The translations under genes were made by a program, and so were the position numbers. A stretch of 36,994 nt of DNA, taken from Byssochlamys sp. IMV 00236. Taxonomy: Eukaryota > Ascomycota > Eurotiomycetes > Eurotiales > Thermoascaceae. The stretch lies in assembly GCA_001931875.2 (NCBI GenBank), contig MSJH02000647.1, positions 1-36,994 on the forward strand, given 5' to 3'. The notes below the pieces were generated by a model, which saw only the letters and a program-made list of their open reading frames with translations, did no database searches and had not been told where the DNA came from. Shown here in pieces: positions 9,086 to 20,263 of the stretch (position 1 is the stretch's first letter; every line of letters begins with the position of its first letter).

Positions 9086-12000
9086 ATGTCTGCGTCCACT
9101 TCTCGACCTCCCAAGCTCTCTCAGAAGGGCCCTTCTACTCCAACCAAGAGTGTGAAGGGTACTTCTTCCTCGAAAGGTAGCCCGGCTCCAGGAACCCCGT
9201 CCAAGCGCACTCCACCCAAGGTCGCTTCGAAAGCAAAGGAGCAACCAAGCCCGGCTGCGGAAAAGGCAGAGCAGTCCCCCAAGGCTACTCCGCAAACTCC
9301 AAAGTCAGGAAAGAAGAGCAGACAATCCGAGCAAAGAGTGCCAAAGTCTCCGCCACCCCAGAAAGAGGAGGAGCCAGAGGAACCCGAGGGAGAGGAAGAG
9401 GGCGAGGAGGAGGAAGACCAGCCCCAACATCAGGGCATTGAGATGGAAGACAATGAGGGCGGAGAAGAAGAAGAAGGAGAGGAGTCCGAAGGGGACCAGG
9501 ACGAGGGCGATTTGCAGGAAGCGGAGCCAGAACCTGTCAGTGAGGAGGAGTCTGAGGAGGAGCAAAAGCCTAAGCCGAAGGAACAACGCGAGGTTCCACA
9601 AGAAGACCAGCAGGCATCGGGCTCAGGCTCCGGATCCTTCTTGGGTCGGGCAAAGGGCCTTGCCAACAAAGCATCAAGTGCACAGAGTCTCGCTGGCGGT
9701 GTTAAGAATACGGTCCAGGATACTGCCAAGAAAGGCAAAGATATCGTGGGTGACAATGTGCCCGTAGACCTATCAATTTTGAAGGGTCTCGAGGTCGGCG
9801 AAGGTAGAAAGGTTCTCGACCAGGCCGGCAATCCGCTTGGTCGCGTCGTCGAAGGAGAACCAGAAGACCTCGTTGGGCAGGTCATTGGTGACAACGGGGA
9901 GATCCTCGATGAAGATGGAGACCTCGTTGGCCGCGTCGAAGTCCTGCCAGAGGCAGCTCAGCGTGTCTCTGACAAGGCCAAGGAGGTTCCTGAACAGGCA
10001 AAGGACACGACTGAGAAGGCCAAAGATTCTCTGCCTAGTCTGGCCGACCTAGAGGGTCTGCCTGTCTCTCCCGGAGGAGTGATCAAAGATAGTAAAGGCA
10101 ACGTCCTCGCAAAGCTCGTTGAAGGTGACCCGGAAGACCTCGAGGGCTACACACTAAATGGCGAAGGGGATATTGTGGACGAGGATGGCGACCCAATTGG
10201 CCGAGCCGAGCTCGTCAGGCAAGAGGTGAAGAAAGCCGTCGAGGACAAGGCAGATGAAGCAAAGGAAACCATTGAAGACCAAGCCCAAGGTGCCGGAGAC
10301 AAGGCGGACGAAGCCAAAGAGGATGCTGAACAGACCGCTGACGAATCAACTGCATCTGCTCCTTCAGGCCCCGACCTGAGCATCTTCGATGAACGCGAGG
10401 TCAATGATCAGGGCCAGGTCCTGGATGACGAAGGCAATGTCATCGGTACCCTCGAGAGCGGCAATGCTAGTGAGACGGCCGGGAAAGTTGTCAACCAGAG
10501 AGGCCTAGTCGTGGATGACGACGGCAACATCGTTGGAAAGGTCGCTCTGGCTGATGCTGCTGGAAAGGCTGAAGAGGCTACCGAGGATGCAGAGCAGGAA
10601 GCAGGGGATGCTACTCAGGAGGCTGAAGAAGAGCTCCCTCCGCTTTCCTCCCTCGAAGGCATGAAGTGCAACAAGCAAGGAAAGATTGTCAGGGAAGACG
10701 GAACTCCAGTGGGAGAGCTCATCGAAGGCGATCCCAAAAAGTTGTCAAAGCTCGGAGTCCAACTCGATGACAAGGGCCAGTTCTGGGACAACCGTGGAAA
10801 TGTAATTGGCAAAGCTAAGGCCATTCCCGTGGAAGAGCCTGAGGAAGAGGCGCCTTTCGCAGGTCTGGATGGCCTTATTATTGTCGAGAACGGATGGGTC
10901 GAAGATGAAAATGAAAACCGCGTTGGCAAGCTCGTTGACGGTGACGCAAAGAAGCTCGTTGGTAGAGCTGTGGATGAGGATGGCGACGTTCTCGACAAGC
11001 GCGGTAACGTTGTCGGCCACGCTGAGCGTTGGGAGGAGCCTGAAGAGCCAGAGCCAGAAAAGCCCGACCTGTCAGTTGTCAACGGCTTGACTCCCAACAA
11101 GGCTGGTAATGTCATTGGGCCCGATCAGGTCCCTATTGCCCGCGTTGTCGAGGGGAACCCGAAGGAACTCGCCGGTAAGAAAATCGACGGAGAAGGTCAG
11201 ATTTGGAACGACGCCGGAAAAGTCATCGGACGTGTTGAGCTCATCCCAGAGGATGAACGAGAGACCAAGCCCGAGGGCCCCTTCGCCGGACTTGAGGGAC
11301 TTGTAGTGAACAAAGAAGGCTTCGTTGAAGACGAGGAGGGAAGCATTGTGGGCAAGGTCGTGGAAGGAGACCCCAAGAAGCTCCGCGGACGCGCTGTCGA
11401 CGAAGACGGAGATATTGTTGACAAGCACGGTAACGTCAAGGGACATGTGGAGCCTTACGAGCCCCCAGAGGAAGAAGTTCCCGAAGAAGACTTGTCTGCC
11501 CTGGCTGGAAAGGTGGTCAACAAGGCCGGTAACGTGGTTGATGAGCATGGTACCGTCTTTGGTCGCATCACGTCCGGCGACCCAAAGAAGCTTGCCGGCA
11601 AGAAAGTCGACGGTCAAGGTCAGATCTGGAGCGATGATGGCAAGGTCATTGGTAAGGCTGAGCTCATCCCAGGAGACGAGCAGGAGAGACCTGAAGGACC
11701 TTTCTACGGCTTCGAAAATCTAGTCGTCAGCAAGGACGGCATGGTCACCGATGCCTCTAGCAAGATCGTCGGCCGTGTCACTCAGGGAGACAGCAAGAAA
11801 CTCGAGGGCCGCAAGGTCGACGAGGATGGTGATATCCTGGACAAATCCGGCAACAGCATCGGTAAAGCTGAGCGCTGGGAGCCTGAAGAGAAGAAGCGAA
11901 ACGTCAACCCTATGTCTGGCCGCAAGGTCAACAAAGAAGGCGAAGTCCGTGATGTTGACGGCAATCTCATCGGCAAGTTGACGGAGGGCAATCTGAAGAA

Positions 12001-12828
12001 CCTCATCGGCAAAGAGATTGATGACAATGGCTATGTCGTGGATAACGACGGCAACAAGATCGGCGAATGTACTCTGATCGAAAACCTGCCCGATGACGAA
12101 GAAGGCCCTTCTCCAGAGGAGCTTGAGAAGCAGAAGAAAGCGGAAGAGGATAAGCAGTTGGCACAGAAGATGACCAACATTGTCCAGCAAACGCTCTCCC
12201 AGATCCAGCCTGTCTGTAAGATGATCACAGAGGTATGTTGCTTTCCCCATTCCACGTTTAATGTTTCCATATCTATGATATACTAATCCTCCATCTGCAG
12301 CACATCGAAAAGGCCGACCGCACACCAAAGGAAGAGCTCGACGAAGAAAAGCTCGTCCAGGAAGTCAAGCCCCTGATCGAAGAAGGCGGCCGCATGCTTC
12401 AAGAATGCAACGGAGCCATCCGCGCTCTTGACCCGGATGGCCGCATCGCCGCAACCGCCAAAGCACGAGCTGCCCAGCGCGATGCCACTCCTGAAGAATA
12501 CCAGCTCGCGGACGTCCTCAAAGAACTCACCGAGACTGTCGTCAAGACTATTGACAACGCCCGCAAGCGCATTGCCGATATGCCTCATGCCAAGAAGAAG
12601 CTGAACCCTCTCTGGGCCCTGCTCAGCGAACCGCTCTTCCAGATCATTGCGGCCGTTGGACTCCTCCTTACCGGTGTACTGGGTCTTGTTGGAAGACTGC
12701 TCGAAGGTCTGGGTCTCGGACCCCTTGTTCACGGACTACTCGGTGGACTGGGTATCGATCGCTTGTTCCAGGGTCTAGGACTTGGCTCCATTACGGAAGC
12801 ATTGGGATTGGGTGGCAAGAAGAAATAA
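9086..12828 (+). CDS. LEA-like protein with ten DUF3659-type repeats
   Basis: Two exons, 9086-12232 and 12301-12828, giving 1224 residues. The intron has GTATGT, TACTAAT and CTGCAG signals. Order of parts: a Ser/Pro/Lys-rich N-terminus (1-90); a very Glu-rich acidic stretch (about 91-175); ten repeats starting at residues 228, 318, 430, 519, 590, 661, 732, 802, 872 and 942 and ending near 999. The repeat core is like VNKxGxVxDEDGxxxGRVVEGDPKxLxGKxVDxxGxIxDxxGNVIGRAE, that is, two Gly-Asp-rich hairpin units each. Ala/Lys/Glu-rich LEA-like linkers sit between repeats 1-4. The exon-2 tail has charged helices and a hydrophobic Gly/Leu-rich end (IIAAVGLLLTGVLGLV, then GLGLG repeats, final KKK). 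Known: the family (DUF3659, sometimes annotated as LEA domain protein) is fungal and poorly characterised. Inference: an elongated scaffold or stress protein, perhaps membrane-attached by its C-terminus. Confidence 0.92.
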
Positions 12829-14215
12829 ATTAACTTCTTTCCTCGTGAATAGAAACGATGAATGATGATGGTCATGTGGGGGGGGGAAAGGAAACCTCTC
12901 GGTCAATCTTCAGTTATATATATTTACGATTCGGTTACCTATTGTGTACTATCAGTGATGTTTTGTTTGTTTTGTTTCTTTTTGCGCAGGATATCAAATT
13001 ATATAATTAGCTCTTGCTCTTGATTTCCATAATAATATTTCTTCTACAAAAGTAAAAGTAATTTGTGCCATGGTTCTTAACAGAAATGTTCACTCGACCC
13101 AACTTTCTACCGACTGGAGCGTGGGATACAGTATGACTATTGTTTCTCTTCCTCAAGCCCACTGCCATAGGACTTGCAGATGATCATGACTAGGTAGCTT
13201 CTCCGCCTTAGAAATAGAACATAAGGCCCAATTGTAACGAGCACGATGCGGAACATCATTATTTCTATACTGTCCCAGAGTGTGGAGATGTGGTAATATC
13301 CCAGTCTGGTCTCAAATGAATCATTTGACGCCATTGACAGGGATTCCACAGTAATTGCACGCGAATACTTAGCCTGTTTAAGTAATCTTGCTCAGTAGAT
13401 CTTTATGATATTGAAATACCGAAGATTCGAATCCATAATGTCAAAGCTTGAGGACTTCGCACATCTCGTGCGGTATAGACATGAACAATTGTCAAAACTA
13501 TCTGTGCGCGAGGGTAAGTATAGCAAGACCTAATTGGAAAGGAGTCGTGTTGCTATTCTTCGTGCGATGACAATGGTCCGTGCTTTTTCCTTTTTCTTTC
13601 CCGGCATAGACTTTGAAATTTGTAGTTTGGCATGAATATACAAGTGAGCCGCGACAATATCTAATATTACAGGCGATTTTCATTTCGGTCTCTATCTGAT
13701 ATAGCAAGGAAAACATATAGGGGAATCGTTATTATGTACAACCAACAGTATCCAATGAGCTCTTTGACGGGTCTGTCCAAGCCAAAATAGACAGGCGTAA
13801 GGGCAGCTAAAAAACCCAGATAGCCCAGAGGCGTTGTGTAGCGAACTGATAATTACAATATGATATGATATACTCTTGTTGTAGAACCAAAAGTACGGAG
13901 ATGGTAGAGATCTAGAACTCCTTACTATGGTCCTCAAGTGGTTCATGATATGCCTCAACAGATGACGCAGGAACCTGACAAAATTGCACGTTCCGCGAGT
14001 ACGTCAAATATGGTGGTCTCCTATTGCACTGGCGTTCGTTCCTTCAATCGTTATGTGACGTCATGCGTTAAAACAATCATGCTGACATAGTCTACGTGGA
14101 GGCGTAAATGGTAGGCTGTGCGGAGATGCGATCAAGTGTCGAAGATGGTCTGTATTGATGGACGCAGTAGATTCGAGCCACTTGCACAGATCGTCTTCGG
14201 AAAAAATGGGCTGCC
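12829..14215. other. Convergent intergenic region
   Basis: About 1.39 kb between the ends of the plus-strand DUF3659-repeat gene and the minus-strand phosphotransferase gene. It must contain both 3' ends. A G-run (about 12878-12886) and an AT-rich, T-rich stretch (12915-13070) follow the first stop codon. Small frames at 13137-13349 and 13498-13958 (minus) have no recognisable features. No RNA gene or repeat was identified. Confidence 0.5.
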
Positions 14216-15760
14216 TTAATGGTGTTTCAATCCGGCCTTGCTGGTATCCGTTCGAATGTTGTTGACGTTCAGTTTTCCCTCTCCAAAATCGCGGTACACC
14301 TTCTCTCTGGCCGCGGACTTGTCTTCCCTGATAGTCAGGCAGTTGATGCCCAGGTACGTGGTAATTCTGTTGATGACCAAGAGCGCCCAGTGCATGTAGG
14401 CAACGAAAGCGAATACCAGGTAACCTCGCAAGTACCAGACTTCGATGGTTGCACTGACCTGGGGGAGACCAAATCGAGGGAGATTGCCAAGGAACGCACC
14501 TCCAATAAGCGGAGTAATAAGAACAGTCCAGTACGGGAATGGCTGCTTGAGCAGATGAGCGAGAATGATCTTAGTAGTCATGCGACCAAACACAAATGAC
14601 ATAGTCACGCAGAACAGAACTAGTCTGTTTTCCGCCAGCAAGGTCGAGTAGGGGGAGAAGAGCCAAGCAACAACGCAGCCAGTGAAAACGCTAATGGGGA
14701 GCCACTCCTTGAGGACTGGCAAGAAGGGGAGACCCTGGCGTTTTCTAGCCTGATAGACGTTCAGGACGCAGGCTGGCAGGTGACCAATGAGGAATGAGCC
14801 GAAGACAACGTATACCCAGAGTTCCTGGAATGTAGACTTTCCAAAAATGTTTGAGTAGCCCAGATAATCTGAGACGCGGTATGTCCAGATCTGGGGTCCA
14901 TAATGACCTGAAGCGATCATGACTGCAATAGCAATGAGGAGACCCTCGGTAGGACCGTTGACATATCCAAGGTAGAGCGTATGCGTATGGTATGTTTCCC
15001 AGGTCGAAAAGAACATGGCCAGGCATGGAATGAGAGCCGTAAACGCACCGATCTTGGTGGCACCGAGACCCATGGCGGCTGTTTCCAACAGACTTGCCAG
15101 TGTACAGTTCAGGGAATCGATTCCATGGCTTGTAGCAGTCAGCTTCCCAACCCAGAACCGGCGTAGTGTATATGTACGAACTCGAACAGTTCCCCCAGTC
15201 CACTAGAAGTCCCTGTACGTCTGGCCTGCTTGCCGTCAACGTTATCAAGAGTCGAGTACATCCAAACACCGAAAGCAAAGCTGTAGTAAAGCCAGGTAGG
15301 ACCCTATAATCATGGACGGACTTAGCTGTGGACTAGTCGAAGGCATTATATATGTACGTACCGGCCCTACTAGGTCAGGCATGAACAGCTCGACAAAGAT
15401 GACATTGGCTACGATGAAAAAGAAACCCAACAGGGTGACCATATTGGGAGCGATCCATAGCGGCAGCAGCTCGACGAATGCATTCCACTAAGGCGTATAG
15501 GTCCGAGTCAGTTACATCATCATGTACGATGGCGCATTGGGAGAAATACGTAGTGTTTCAATATGTACCGCGAGATAGGGGACTTGTCGACGCTGGAGTA
15601 TTTATACGACTTCAGGTGCACCAGATGTTCATCGGAGAGCGAGTCCTGCGTCGCTGTGTGGTTGGAATACATCTTGTTAGTAGGAGAAAAATGGCGACTA
15701 TATGGTGGGCAGAGTCAAGAGATGTTAATTACCTTGCACCATCCTGAATAACGCACTCAT
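14216..15760 (-). CDS. CDP-alcohol phosphotransferase (ethanolamine/choline phosphotransferase type)
   Basis: Exons on the minus strand: 15760-15733, 15653-15550, 15487-15362, 15303-15182, 15128-14216, giving 430 residues. The first intron has a perfect TACTAAC branch point. The protein carries the full CDP-alcohol phosphotransferase signature DGxxARx8Gx3Dx3D at residues 109-131 (DGKQARRTG...GELFDHGID), split by intron 4. Upstream are [20 protein letters not shown] and [12 protein letters not shown], typical of eukaryotic EPT1/CPT1. Several hydrophobic helices follow. Known: these ER/Golgi membrane enzymes transfer phosphoethanolamine or phosphocholine from the CDP-alcohol to diacylglycerol in the last Kennedy-pathway step. 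Which head group is used cannot be decided. Start: ATG 15760 is the first in frame. A second ATG at 15742, or an unspliced start near 15675, would shorten or change only the N-terminus. Confidence 0.9.
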
Positions 15761-16414
15761 CTCTTCACTGCGGTTCTTTATTCACTCACTTATAAACTGC
15801 GAGAGAAAGTGGACGACCTCCGGTGCGACACCTGCGGGGAAAAGCAACCCAGGTGGGGCCACACAACAGCGATTTGGCAACGGAAGAGAGACCGGCAGAG
15901 AACTTGTCGAATGGCCGGATGGATGAGAGATGGGCTATACAAAAGAGCGGAATGAAGAGGAAAAGGAGCATTGGCAGCCTCGGAGTTTAGAGTAGCGGAG
16001 TTGAGAAATCACGTGTCACCTGCTCCATGGCCCGAGCTTCGCGATCTGCGGCTTCTTCGATTCCGTCAGCGTCAGCGTCGAGAGCAACGAACAGCTCTCC
16101 AGTCCTCCTTGTTGCCCTTGAGCGGCGTTTCCATTGTCTCTATTGGCGTGGCTGGTGAAGCGCGCTATTCACCACTTGCCGCTCACCACCTTCTGTCGAC
16201 TGTGAAAGAAGCTACGACGTCGCCAGCTTGCTCCCGCCGCACGAGTCGCGCAACAGGTGTTACAATCACAGTCACATCTCTTCTGACGGTTCCAGATCTT
16301 CTCTACGACTTGCGCTTTATAGAAGACGATCTGACATGGTATGGCGGCCTGGAGATGAAGGTGGATGTCACATATAGCGCACCCGGCGCAACCTACGATT
16401 AAACGCTCATCGCG
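15761..16414. promoter_or_regulatory. Divergent promoter between the phosphotransferase and TAF2 genes
   Basis: 654 bases separate the two start codons. On the minus side a TATAA sits at 15790-15794, only about 30 bases before the phosphotransferase ATG. If used, it implies a very short leader, or use of the ATG at 15742. A CACGTG box within ATCACGTGTCAC lies at 16008-16019. A plus-strand frame (15971-16402) is in the TAF2 frame but ends in TAA 12 bases before the TAF2 ATG, so it is leader or upstream-ORF sequence rather than a gene. Confidence 0.5.
16008..16015. promoter_or_regulatory. CACGTG box (ATCACGTG), possible bHLH site
   Basis: ATCACGTG matches the RTCACRTG consensus known for Cbf1-type basic helix-loop-helix factors in fungi. 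It lies about 250 bases from the phosphotransferase start and 400 bases from the TAF2 start. The match is seen directly; function is inference, since such octamers also arise by chance. Confidence 0.3.
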
Positions 16415-19400
16415 ATGCCGGGTGTGGTCGAAACCCCGGCGGCAGGCCCCGCGTGGCCAGGGCTTGGATACAGTGTCGCGCATCAGAAGGTGGAGCTGGA
16501 AATAGATTTTGTGAACAAGAGTCTCAAGGGAAAGACGGAGATCACGATCCATCCTCATTATAAGGACCTCAGGCTCATCCGACTGAACTTTCGTCAAGGC
16601 GACCTCAAGCGGTTGAACGTGAGCGGCAAAGCTCCAACGACCAAATATACAGATCCCTATGACTCGCTGAACCTCTATGGACCCCACTACCATCAGCGCC
16701 TCGCTGCGAAGATTGATCCCCTCCTGAAAACTCAGCCGGACCCTGAACTGGTTGTCATGATCCCCAAAAGCGTCCGTATTGAAGAGTTGGATCCGTTCTC
16801 CATTGAGGCGCAGAATCAGATGGCGCTGCGTGCGACTGGGAGTGGGGAGGATGCGGATGGTCCGTTGAGCTCGAAAACAGCAGAGACGGCACTTCCGCGC
16901 TTTACGGCCTTGACAGTCCACGCAGAATTTGCTATCGACAATATCCGAGAAGGCTTGCATTTTGTGGGGCTGAATAACGGTGACAGACGTTACCCACACG
17001 CATTTACGACCAATAGCACAGGGTTGGGCGCAGGATCATGTTTATTTCCGTGTGTCGATGACCCGTCATCTCGATGTACGTGGGAGATTTCAATCAAATG
17101 TCCGTCCACGCTTGGTGATCTGTTCGATCGCAAAACGAAGGAGACGCAAAACAACAAGTCCACTGCCTCACGCAGTCCTTATCTAGCTGCTGATGACGAA
17201 ACACTGGACATTACGGTTGCTTGTTCTGGTGATATGACGGATGAGATTACGGATCCCCGAGATCCTGGCAGGAAAACAGTATCTTTTGCGTGTAGTTCGC
17301 CCTTATCTGCTCAGCAGATAGGGTTTGCGATTGGGCCTTTTGAATACGTGAACCTATCCGAGTTTCGTGAAAGCGACCAAGACGATCAGCTTGGACAGAA
17401 CGCCATTCCTGTCCATGCATTCTGTTTGCCTGGAAGAGCAGATGAAGTTAGAAACACATGCTTCCCTATGGCAAAGGCGATCGATTTCTTCTCTTTGAGT
17501 TACGGTTCTTATCCCTTCTCCAGCTACAAGATATGTTTCGTGGATGAGATTGGCACCGATACGAACCCGGTCGCGTCGTTGTCGATCTGCAACAACCACC
17601 TTCTTTTCCCGGAGGAAATCCTCGATCCCATGTATGACTCCACGAGGACTTTGGTTCACGCCTTGGCATCACAGTGGATCGGCGTCAACATAGTCCCTAA
17701 GGAACCAGGGGACACGTGGGTGATTGTCGGCATCGCATATTATATCACGGATACGTTTATGAAAAAGCTTTGCGGTAATAATGAATACCGATTCCGACTG
17801 AAAAAGATGTCGGACAGGGTCTGTGACTTGGACTTTGAGCGTCCGTCCATATTCGACATGGGCAATATTTTGAAATTGGACCCATCAGAGATCGATTTCA
17901 TCGCTTTGAAAGCACCCCTCGTCCTGTTTATCCTTGAAAGAAGGCTAACCAAGGCGAGCGGCAAACCGACCGTGTCTCGAATCATCTCAAGAATATTCCT
18001 CAATGCTCGAATGGGTGACCTGCCAAATGGGGCCGTCACAAGTGCCTTCTTCCAGAAAACTTGTGAGCGTTTCGGACATGCTAAGCTAGACACCTTCTTC
18101 CAGCAATGGGTTTATGGTGCTGGGTGCCCACGCTTCCAGGCAACGCAACGATTCAACAAGAAGAAGCTGGTGGTCGAGATGATGATCAAGCAAGTCCAGT
18201 CTGAACAGCCTACCAACCGGGACCTCGACAAATCCACGTTTATGCGCGACGTCAAGGAGGAGATCAGAGGTATCTATGCAGGGACAATACAGCCGGTGTT
18301 TTCTGGTTCGATGACCATTCGCATCCACGAGGCAGATGGCACACCTTATGAGCACATCGTTGAGATAAAGGAAGGCGTAACGAAGTTCGACATCCCATAC
18401 AATACCAAATATAAACGGTTAAAAAGGAACAAGAGGCAAAAAGAGCGTGCAGCTGCTTCCACTGGGGATCCTAATTCTGAAGCGCAGGACGACGTGCTTT
18501 TGTACTGCCTTGGTGATGTTCTACAAACCGAAGAAGAGGTGCAAGACTGGAAGCTGGTGGATTGGAGCAAGGAGGATGAAGAACGTATGGGCCAGGAGTC
18601 GTACGAATGGATCCGCATGGATGCCGATTTCGAGTGGATTTGCAAGCTCTCACTCGTGATGCCGGGGTATATGTACCTGTCGCAATTGCAACAGGACAGG
18701 GACGTGGTCGCGCAACTGGAGTCCCTACAATACATGGCAGCCCAGCGACCACATCCCCTGATCTCCACGATATTTGTACGGACATTGATGGATCGAAGGT
18801 ATTTCCATGGGATCCGCACGACAGCAGCAATGGCCTTGGTGAAGCACGCCAAGGAAGACATTGACTGGCTCGGCTTATATCACTTGGAGAGGGCCTTCCA
18901 GGAGCTGTTTTGTATCCCGGGATCGCCAATGACGCGATCGAATGATTTTTCGGACCAGGCCAACTACAAGCTCCAGCTAGTAATCCCCGAAGCAATTTCC
19001 CAGGTTCGTGATAATTCGGGAAAGACGCCACTCAAAGTCAAGCGGTTTCTTTACGACAAACTGAAGTTCAACGACAACTCTAACAACGAGTTTTCCGATA
19101 ATTTCTATGTCGCAACTTTAATGCAGTCATTATGTAATGCTCTGCTCGGAAAAGTTGAAAAGAGGGGAACTGACGATCCGTCAGTTCTCGATTTCGACAT
19201 GGAACGCGAGCTAGAGAACCAGGCGGAAGAACAGATCGAAAAGGATTCCATTGCCGAAATTGACAGATACCGCAGGATGGACGAATGGTCCAGTTCGTTC
19301 CAGAATATTTACTCGAGGACTGCGCTGAAGTGCCAGCTCAAGTTCATGCAAGCTAAGCTTATTGAGCTCGATGTCATGCAGTTCCTCCAGTACACGCGAG

Positions 19401-20263
19401 CCGGTACCTACGATTGTCTTCGACTGGACGCTTTCGAGTGTCTACTGGATTTGGATGTTTTCCGAAGTCCAGAGTTGCTGAGATGGCTCATCTACACCAT
19501 GTCTGCTGACCCATCGCCTTGGCTACGATGGCAGCTCCATCGTCTTTTCGGCAGAGCGCTTGCACCAGTTGCCTTTGGCGAAGGGCAGCAGAATGACACT
19601 CATCCGCAACAAGGCGACGGTCTTATTATCGAACAAGAGTCGTCCACGGAAGTCCGGCAGGCGGATCTAGCACGGCGACAAACTATAACAGGTGCCATTG
19701 ATGCCCTGAAGCAGGAAATATCCGCGAATATCACGCTGAAGGAGTCACTCTGGGCCGCATGCAACTCCCCAGTTATCAGTGTCCTGGAGATGTCCGAGTT
19801 CCTCGACCTATGTAAGGTTCTGTACGACCCCGTCTATTCGAAGATGGTCTCATTGAAATTCCCCCGCTACTGGGGTGTACAACATCTTGGCAAGGTGAGC
19901 CGTTTCCCACTCTCTTCTCCAACCATTACTGCAAACACGCCACTAACTTCCACGAAGGGTCAACTACGTTTCTACAAAACGGCCAAGTACCGCACAAGGC
20001 CTCTATCCAAAGAACCTACCACCAGCCAGGGCAAACGCAAACGCGACGATCAAGGAATGCCTCCTCCAGCTCCCAGAATCACTTTCAAGTCATCGAAACT
20101 AGGATCAACATCCAGCCCATCAAACCCACAACCTCCCATGAAAATCCACATCCCAGCTTTCGGTACACCTAAGTCTCAACCGCCAACACCTGGCGGAGGG
20201 GGAACAACGCCATCCACACCAGGCGGTGGGCCGCTAAAGCTGAAATTGAAACTCAATCAATAA
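16415..20263 (+). CDS. TAF2: TFIID subunit TAF2
   Basis: Exons 16415-19894 and 19958-20263, giving 1261 residues. TAF2 is a subunit of general transcription factor TFIID in the nucleus and contributes to contacts with initiator DNA. The N-terminal 600 or so residues follow the M1-aminopeptidase-like fold: YSVAHQKVELEIDFVNKSLKGK, EGLHFVGLNNGDRRYPHAFTTN, LFPCVDDPSSRCTWEISI. The zinc-protease HExxH position is degenerate (HALASQ, His at residue 415), as expected for a non-enzymatic TAF2. A helical-repeat region follows, including RPHPLISTIFVRTLMDRRYF. The end is a Pro/Thr/Gly-rich low-complexity tail with LKLKLKLNQ. The intron at 19895-19957 has a GTGAGC donor, CTAAC branch point and CACGAAG acceptor. 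It is 63 bases long with no stop, so unspliced RNA would encode 1282 residues. The start is the first ATG after a stop 12 bases upstream. It is divergent with the phosphotransferase gene. Confidence 0.95.
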   Translation: MPGVVETPAAGPAWPGLGYSVAHQKVELEIDFVNKSLKGKTEITIHPHYKDLRLIRLNFRQGDLKRLNVSGKAPTTKYTDPYDSLNLYGPHYHQRLAAKIDPLLKTQPDPELVVMIPKSVRIEELDPFSIEAQNQMALRATGSGEDADGPLSSKTAETALPRFTALTVHAEFAIDNIREGLHFVGLNNGDRRYPHAFTTNSTGLGAGSCLFPCVDDPSSRCTWEISIKCPSTLGDLFDRKTKETQNNKSTASRSPYLAADDETLDITVACSGDMTDEITDPRDPGRKTVSFACSSPLSAQQIGFAIGPFEYVNLSEFRESDQDDQLGQNAIPVHAFCLPGRADEVRNTCFPMAKAIDFFSLSYGSYPFSSYKICFVDEIGTDTNPVASLSICNNHLLFPEEILDPMYDSTRTLVHALASQWIGVNIVPKEPGDTWVIVGIAYYITDTFMKKLCGNNEYRFRLKKMSDRVCDLDFERPSIFDMGNILKLDPSEIDFIALKAPLVLFILERRLTKASGKPTVSRIISRIFLNARMGDLPNGAVTSAFFQKTCERFGHAKLDTFFQQWVYGAGCPRFQATQRFNKKKLVVEMMIKQVQSEQPTNRDLDKSTFMRDVKEEIRGIYAGTIQPVFSGSMTIRIHEADGTPYEHIVEIKEGVTKFDIPYNTKYKRLKRNKRQKERAAASTGDPNSEAQDDVLLYCLGDVLQTEEEVQDWKLVDWSKEDEERMGQESYEWIRMDADFEWICKLSLVMPGYMYLSQLQQDRDVVAQLESLQYMAAQRPHPLISTIFVRTLMDRRYFHGIRTTAAMALVKHAKEDIDWLGLYHLERAFQELFCIPGSPMTRSNDFSDQANYKLQLVIPEAISQVRDNSGKTPLKVKRFLYDKLKFNDNSNNEFSDNFYVATLMQSLCNALLGKVEKRGTDDPSVLDFDMERELENQAEEQIEKDSIAEIDRYRRMDEWSSSFQNIYSRTALKCQLKFMQAKLIELDVMQFLQYTRAGTYDCLRLDAFECLLDLDVFRSPELLRWLIYTMSADPSPWLRWQLHRLFGRALAPVAFGEGQQNDTHPQQGDGLIIEQESSTEVRQADLARRQTITGAIDALKQEISANITLKESLWAACNSPVISVLEMSEFLDLCKVLYDPVYSKMVSLKFPRYWGVQHLGKVSRFPLSSPTITANTPLTSTKGQLRFYKTAKYRTRPLSKEPTTSQGKRKRDDQGMPPPAPRITFKSSKLGSTSSPSNPQPPMKIHIPAFGTPKSQPPTPGGGGTTPSTPGGGPLKLKLKLNQ

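Noticed and set aside
9305..12732. Several antisense open frames of 80-200 codons inside the DUF3659 gene
   Set aside because: They mirror the repetitive, Glu/Asp-rich coding strand, give Ser/Phe/Leu-rich low-complexity translations, and recur with the repeat period. They are shadows of the real gene.
13137..13349. 70-codon minus-strand frame with a hydrophobic stretch
   Set aside because: It lies between convergent gene ends, opens with GTG, and has no homology or promoter signal that I can recognise.
15971..16402. 143-codon plus-strand frame upstream of TAF2
   Set aside because: It ends 12 bases before the TAF2 ATG, has biased Arg/Ser/Leu-rich content without motifs, and lies in the divergent promoter and leader. 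It could be an upstream ORF at most.
18346..19031. Antisense frames of 171 and 186 codons within TAF2
   Set aside because: They overlap confidently coding TAF2 sequence, have no recognisable motif and overlap each other in different frames.
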